Shown: positions 61,084 through 64,000 of the stretch, one piece after another
Layout of the letters: each line of letters opens with the position of its first letter
Numbering within the stretch: the stretch's first letter is position 1
Assembly (NCBI GenBank): GCA_044222245.1
Contig: JBGANQ010000054.1
Coordinates: 1 to 64,000 of the forward strand
DNA length: 64,000 nt
Reading direction: 5' to 3'
Source: CALFML01 sp044222245
GTDB taxonomy: Bacteria > Myxococcota_A > Polyangia > Palsa-1104 > JAEUJZ01
Notes under the pieces: generated by a model
Told to the model about the DNA's origin: nothing
Database searches by the model: none
What the model saw: the letters and a program-made list of their open reading frames with translations, nothing else
Made by a program: the position numbers and the translations under genes

Positions 61084-62823
61084 CTAGCGGCAGAACGCGC
61101 GGCCGTAGTCGGCCGGAATCTGCAGGGCGCTGTCCTGACTGCAGCTGTCGGCTGGATTGTACGTCACGCCGCGGTAGGCGCGGCAGACCTGGCCTGGCTC
61201 GTCGCCGCAGCGGCACGACCAGACCACCCGGCTCTGCGGGTAGTCGATGGTGGTGAAAAGCCGCGACAGCACCGAGAGGCCGATCACGCCGTCGACCTGC
61301 GGACCATCGCTGCGGATGTCGGCGTTGGCCGACTGCAGCACCCGCGCCGTGTCGGGGACGACCAGGGCGTCGAGCAGGTCGGGGGCGGCAGGCGGCGGCG
61401 CCACCGCCTCGTACTGCGGGCCGCCGAGCTCGACGACCGCCGCCACCGGCGACTTGTGATCGTCGCAGGCGTACTGCGGATCGGGGCCGCTGTAGCCGCA
61501 GCGGCGCGAGGTCATGTTCGACTCGCGCTGCAGGTTGACAAGGCACGCCTCGCTGCGGCAGTCGGCGTGGGGACCCAGCACCAGGCTGGGCAGCGCCGAG
61601 CGCTGGCGGCGCGAGCGCGCCAGCTCGCCGCACGCCGACAGGTAACGCTGCCGCGCCACCAGGGCCAAGGCGGTGCGGGTAGCGCTGCCGAGCTTGATCG
61701 GACAGGCCTGCTCCGCCTCCTCATCGCGCTGGTGCAGGCCGGGCAGGCGCAGCTTGATCTTGGGCCCGCTGCACTGGCAGCGCGCCGGATCGGCCAGCCG
61801 CTCGCAGGCGGTCTGCGACAGGATGAGATCCGGCAGCGCCGTGCTGACCAGGAACTGCATGTCGACCCCGGAGGGCAAAAAGGGCTCGCGCAGCAGCTTC
61901 TGGTTCTCGACTACGTTGCCGAGCTCCACCAGGTCGGCGGTGCAGCTCGGCGCGCCGCTTCCCAGCTGGTTCAAGGCGTCCAGCTGCTTCTGGAGCGTCG
62001 CCAGATCCTGCGAGCTCTGGCTGGTGTTGGCCAGCGCCTCCATGAGGCGGGCCTGCGCCGCGGTCACTGCCCCCGGCTCCAGGCAGGTGAGCTCGCCGCC
62101 CGGCCGCAGCGGATCGGCCAGCGGCTCGACGCAGGCCGCCACCGTGATGCGGGTCGCCGGGTAGGTGAGCACGGCGTCGCCGACCGCCACCGCCAACTGC
62201 CCGCCGAGCGGCCGGAACGGCAGCACCGCGTCATCGAGCTGGCACGAGGTCCCGATATCGCTGCGGGTAAAAGACAGGCTCACCTGGGTCGCCGCCCCGG
62301 TGCCGGCGAAGCGCACCCCCAGCGCGAAGCGCCCGAGCAGGTCACCGCCGATGACGCCGCCGAGCGGTCCGGTGCTGGCGGTGCCGCGGTCGAGGCGGAA
62401 CTCGCTGGGAACAAGGTCGGTGCGGATGAGGTTGGTATCGCACACCAGCACCCGCAGCGCCCCTTCGGTGCCGCTCGCGCTGCGGGTGTACAGGGCGACC
62501 TCGCCGTGGCGAAACGGCAGCGGCGGCACCTGCGCGGCCGGCACGAAAGCCGACAGCGGGGTCGCCGTGTCGACGAGCAGCACCGGCGAGCTCGACCCCG
62601 CCGGCGCGCTGTCATCGGTCGGCAGGCCGCAGCGCGGGCCGCGCGTCGGCTTCATGTCGCCGATCACGGTCACCAGCCGATCCTTGAGCTGTACCGGCAG
62701 CGGCAGCAGCAGGAACGTGTCGTGCCCCTGGCTGCAGCCGGCGGTGAGCGCGACCGCCCCCAGCAGCGCGCCGAGCGCCAGCTGGCCTGACCGCTGCGCC
62801 ATCCATGTAGACCACACCCGCAT
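61084..62823 (-). CDS. lipoprotein with two aspartyl-protease-like segments
   Basis: A 579-residue protein with a lipoprotein signal (LALGALLGAVALTAGC, Cys near 30). PVLLVDTATPLSAFVP with GGVIGGDLLGRFALGVRF, and later VDGVIGLSVLSRLFTTIDYP, look like the two psi-loops of a retropepsin-like or pepsin-like domain; the first has Asp-Thr-Ala in place of Asp-Thr-Gly, the second has no clear catalytic Asp, so activity is doubtful. Many cysteines lie between (CRSEACLVN, CQCSG). A conserved myxobacterial surface protein is the best description. Confidence 0.65.
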   Translation of the reverse strand: MRVWSTWMAQRSGQLALGALLGAVALTAGCSQGHDTFLLLPLPVQLKDRLVTVIGDMKPTRGPRCGLPTDDSAPAGSSSPVLLVDTATPLSAFVPAAQVPPLPFRHGEVALYTRSASGTEGALRVLVCDTNLIRTDLVPSEFRLDRGTASTGPLGGVIGGDLLGRFALGVRFAGTGAATQVSLSFTRSDIGTSCQLDDAVLPFRPLGGQLAVAVGDAVLTYPATRITVAACVEPLADPLRPGGELTCLEPGAVTAAQARLMEALANTSQSSQDLATLQKQLDALNQLGSGAPSCTADLVELGNVVENQKLLREPFLPSGVDMQFLVSTALPDLILSQTACERLADPARCQCSGPKIKLRLPGLHQRDEEAEQACPIKLGSATRTALALVARQRYLSACGELARSRRQRSALPSLVLGPHADCRSEACLVNLQRESNMTSRRCGYSGPDPQYACDDHKSPVAAVVELGGPQYEAVAPPPAAPDLLDALVVPDTARVLQSANADIRSDGPQVDGVIGLSVLSRLFTTIDYPQSRVVWSCRCGDEPGQVCRAYRGVTYNPADSCSQDSALQIPADYGRAFCR

Positions 62824-62983
62824 TGGCTCCCGATGATAGGAGACCCTTGGCGCGCGGTCACAAAGAAGCGTCAGCGCAAAGCTTGCTTCGACGGCATCCG
62901 GCTTGCGGGCGAGTCGCCGCGGACGGCCGCTCGGCCCGGCGCCCCAGCCCAGCGGCCCGCCGGCGCTGCGGTCGCCGCGCCGG

Positions 62984-63985
62984 CTAGTGGTCGCGCAGCC
63001 GTACCGCCGGGACGAAGTAGCGGCTGGCGGTCAGGCGCGACAGCAGTGGGGCCGGCCGGCTCGGCTGCAGCGGCGGCATGTACTTGTAGCTCTTGCGCCA
63101 CCAGCGCAGCGGGCCGTTGTCGCGGCAGCCAAGGCCCCGATCGGTCGGCGAGCAGTAGATGCGCAGGTGCAGGTGATCGTCGTGCGGCAGCGAGTCGCCC
63201 GGCTGCTTGAGCAGCGCCTCGGCGCGGTCGAGCAGCTCCTCGTCTTCCTTGTGGTCGCGCGCATAGTCAAGGAGCAGGCGGCGCAGCCGGTTGTGCACAA
63301 ACAGGTACTGGACCTCGATCTCCGAGTCGAGCAGCAGCGCCCGCACGAGCGCCCAGTTGCGCCGCACGTCAAAGCGCCGCGGCGAGAACGCCCCGAACGT
63401 CACGCCCGGGGTCTCGTGCGGCGGGGTCGCCCACAGCCCCGGGCCGTAGCACGGCATGCTGTCGGCCGGGGCCACGGGCTTGCCGTCCTCGGCCAGGGCG
63501 TACCAGATCAGATCCGCGTCGTGGCCGTTTTCGTGCGAGCGGTGCAGCTCGCTGTCGCCGCCGCCCTTGCGGGAGATGTCGGCGACCCCGAGGATGCTGC
63601 CCGGGTACTCCTTGGCGACCCGCCGCGCGGCGCGGCGGATGGCGTTTACCATCTCGTCGGTGCCGAAGTTGGCGCCGCGGTCCTGCCACAGCTGCGGGAC
63701 GACATAGCCGTCCCCCTGCGCCAGGAGCCGCTTGCCGCGGCGCAGCGAGCCGTGGTTGAAGGTCCCAAGCGCCACCGAGGTGCCATCGGTGAGAAGGCCC
63801 GGCCCGAGGCAGCCGCTCAGCAGGCTGCCCAGAAGTCCGGTGACAAGCCCGGTCGCAAGCCGGGTGGACAGCCCGGTCGCGAGCCGGGTGACAAGCCCGG
63901 GCTGGGCCGCGCTGCGCGTCCGCGCCGCGGCTCCTGGCGAGCGCTCAGTCCCCCCATGAACGTGAACCGCGTGGCGATCGGACAC
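62984..63985 (-). CDS. mepA: penicillin-insensitive murein endopeptidase (MepA/M74-like) lipoprotein
   Basis: 333 codons from a GTG at 63985; the true start is uncertain because the signal region is repetitive. A lipobox LLSGC (Cys near 59) is preceded by a hydrophobic stretch encoded by tandem repeats. The catalytic domain has ADISRKGGGDSELHRSHENGHDADL (first zinc His and Asp, here in two parts) and SLPHDDHLHLRIYC (second zinc His pair), diagnostic of MepA, which cleaves D-Ala-meso-DAP cross-links in peptidoglycan. Near the right window edge; whether it is complete upstream cannot be fully judged. Confidence 0.85.
   Translation of the reverse strand: MSDRHAVHVHGGTERSPGAAARTRSAAQPGLVTRLATGLSTRLATGLVTGLLGSLLSGCLGPGLLTDGTSVALGTFNHGSLRRGKRLLAQGDGYVVPQLWQDRGANFGTDEMVNAIRRAARRVAKEYPGSILGVADISRKGGGDSELHRSHENGHDADLIWYALAEDGKPVAPADSMPCYGPGLWATPPHETPGVTFGAFSPRRFDVRRNWALVRALLLDSEIEVQYLFVHNRLRRLLLDYARDHKEDEELLDRAEALLKQPGDSLPHDDHLHLRIYCSPTDRGLGCRDNGPLRWWRKSYKYMPPLQPSRPAPLLSRLTASRYFVPAVRLRDH
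63830..63905 (+). repeat. tandem repeats in the signal region of the mepA-like gene
   Basis: Alternating near-copies of ACAAGCCCGGT and CGCAAGCCGGGTG make up about four 24-bp units, encoding the VTRLATGLSTRLATGL segment of the signal region on the minus strand. Within each unit CCCGG/CCGGG can form small hairpins. Confidence 0.6.
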
Positions 63986-64000
63986 GAAGCTGATTATGCC

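Overview
The window is very GC-rich chromosomal DNA with tightly packed genes on both strands. It most resembles a Myxococcota (myxobacteria-like) genome: there are many lipoproteins and exported proteins of unknown function, a membrane-anchored Ser/Thr kinase with DWG in place of DFG, and a DUF11 surface protein that ends in a MYXO-CTERM-like tail (Cys, short hydrophobic helix, Arg cluster). The affiliation is an inference from gene content.

Layout. 1-9.3 kb: end of a SIS-domain gene, two small genes, a sugar-type aminotransferase, a dihaem cytochrome c fused to rhodanese, an exported protein, an MpaB-type oxygenase, an ArsA-like ATPase and leucyl aminopeptidase. 9.3-15.6 kb: an isolated ftsQ, lipoproteins, a truncated Hsp70 and an outer-membrane-type protein. 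15.6-28.6 kb: glycosyltransferase with CrtC-like hydratase, priA, an ABC-2 permease, an App1 phosphatase, a Pol II-type polymerase with an eroded exonuclease, an enoyl-CoA hydratase and an amidase.

28.6-36.3 kb is the most unusual part. Two tandem structured RNAs share a covarying two-part stem. The first has its own sigma70-type promoter and contains a circularly permuted tRNA-like fold; the second ends in a T-run. They look like Y RNAs and lie directly upstream of a helical-repeat/vWA protein laid out like Ro60. A tight operon follows: an unknown protein, a JAB/MPN protease-like protein, a small ubiquitin-like or PRTRC-C-like protein and a ThiF/E1-like enzyme. The proposal is an Ro-type RNP joined to a ubiquitin-like modification system.

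Two related integrative elements interrupt this neighbourhood. Element 1 (about 2.9 kb; tyrosine integrase, exported protein, free-Met-(R)-sulfoxide reductase) splits the ubiquitin-like gene at a 12-bp core. Element 2 (about 6.9 kb; hybrid histidine kinase, KaiB, KaiC, a small DNA-binding protein and a homologous integrase) splits an exported-protein gene at a 13-bp core. In both cases joining the halves across the core restores one reading frame. In both, the integrase faces away from the 5' half of the host gene, about 150-170 bp inside the attachment site.

45-64 kb: a metallopeptidase-like/YkgJ fusion, a FecR protein, a frameshifted DUF11 surface protein with an outer-membrane partner, a Rieske oxygenase, an acetyltransferase, a decaying copper-resistance cluster (sigma factor, multicopper oxidase and TolC remnants; intact cupredoxin and CopA), a Ser/Thr kinase, an ABC1/UbiB kinase-like protein, a lipoprotein with aspartyl-protease-like repeats, and a MepA-type endopeptidase at the right edge.
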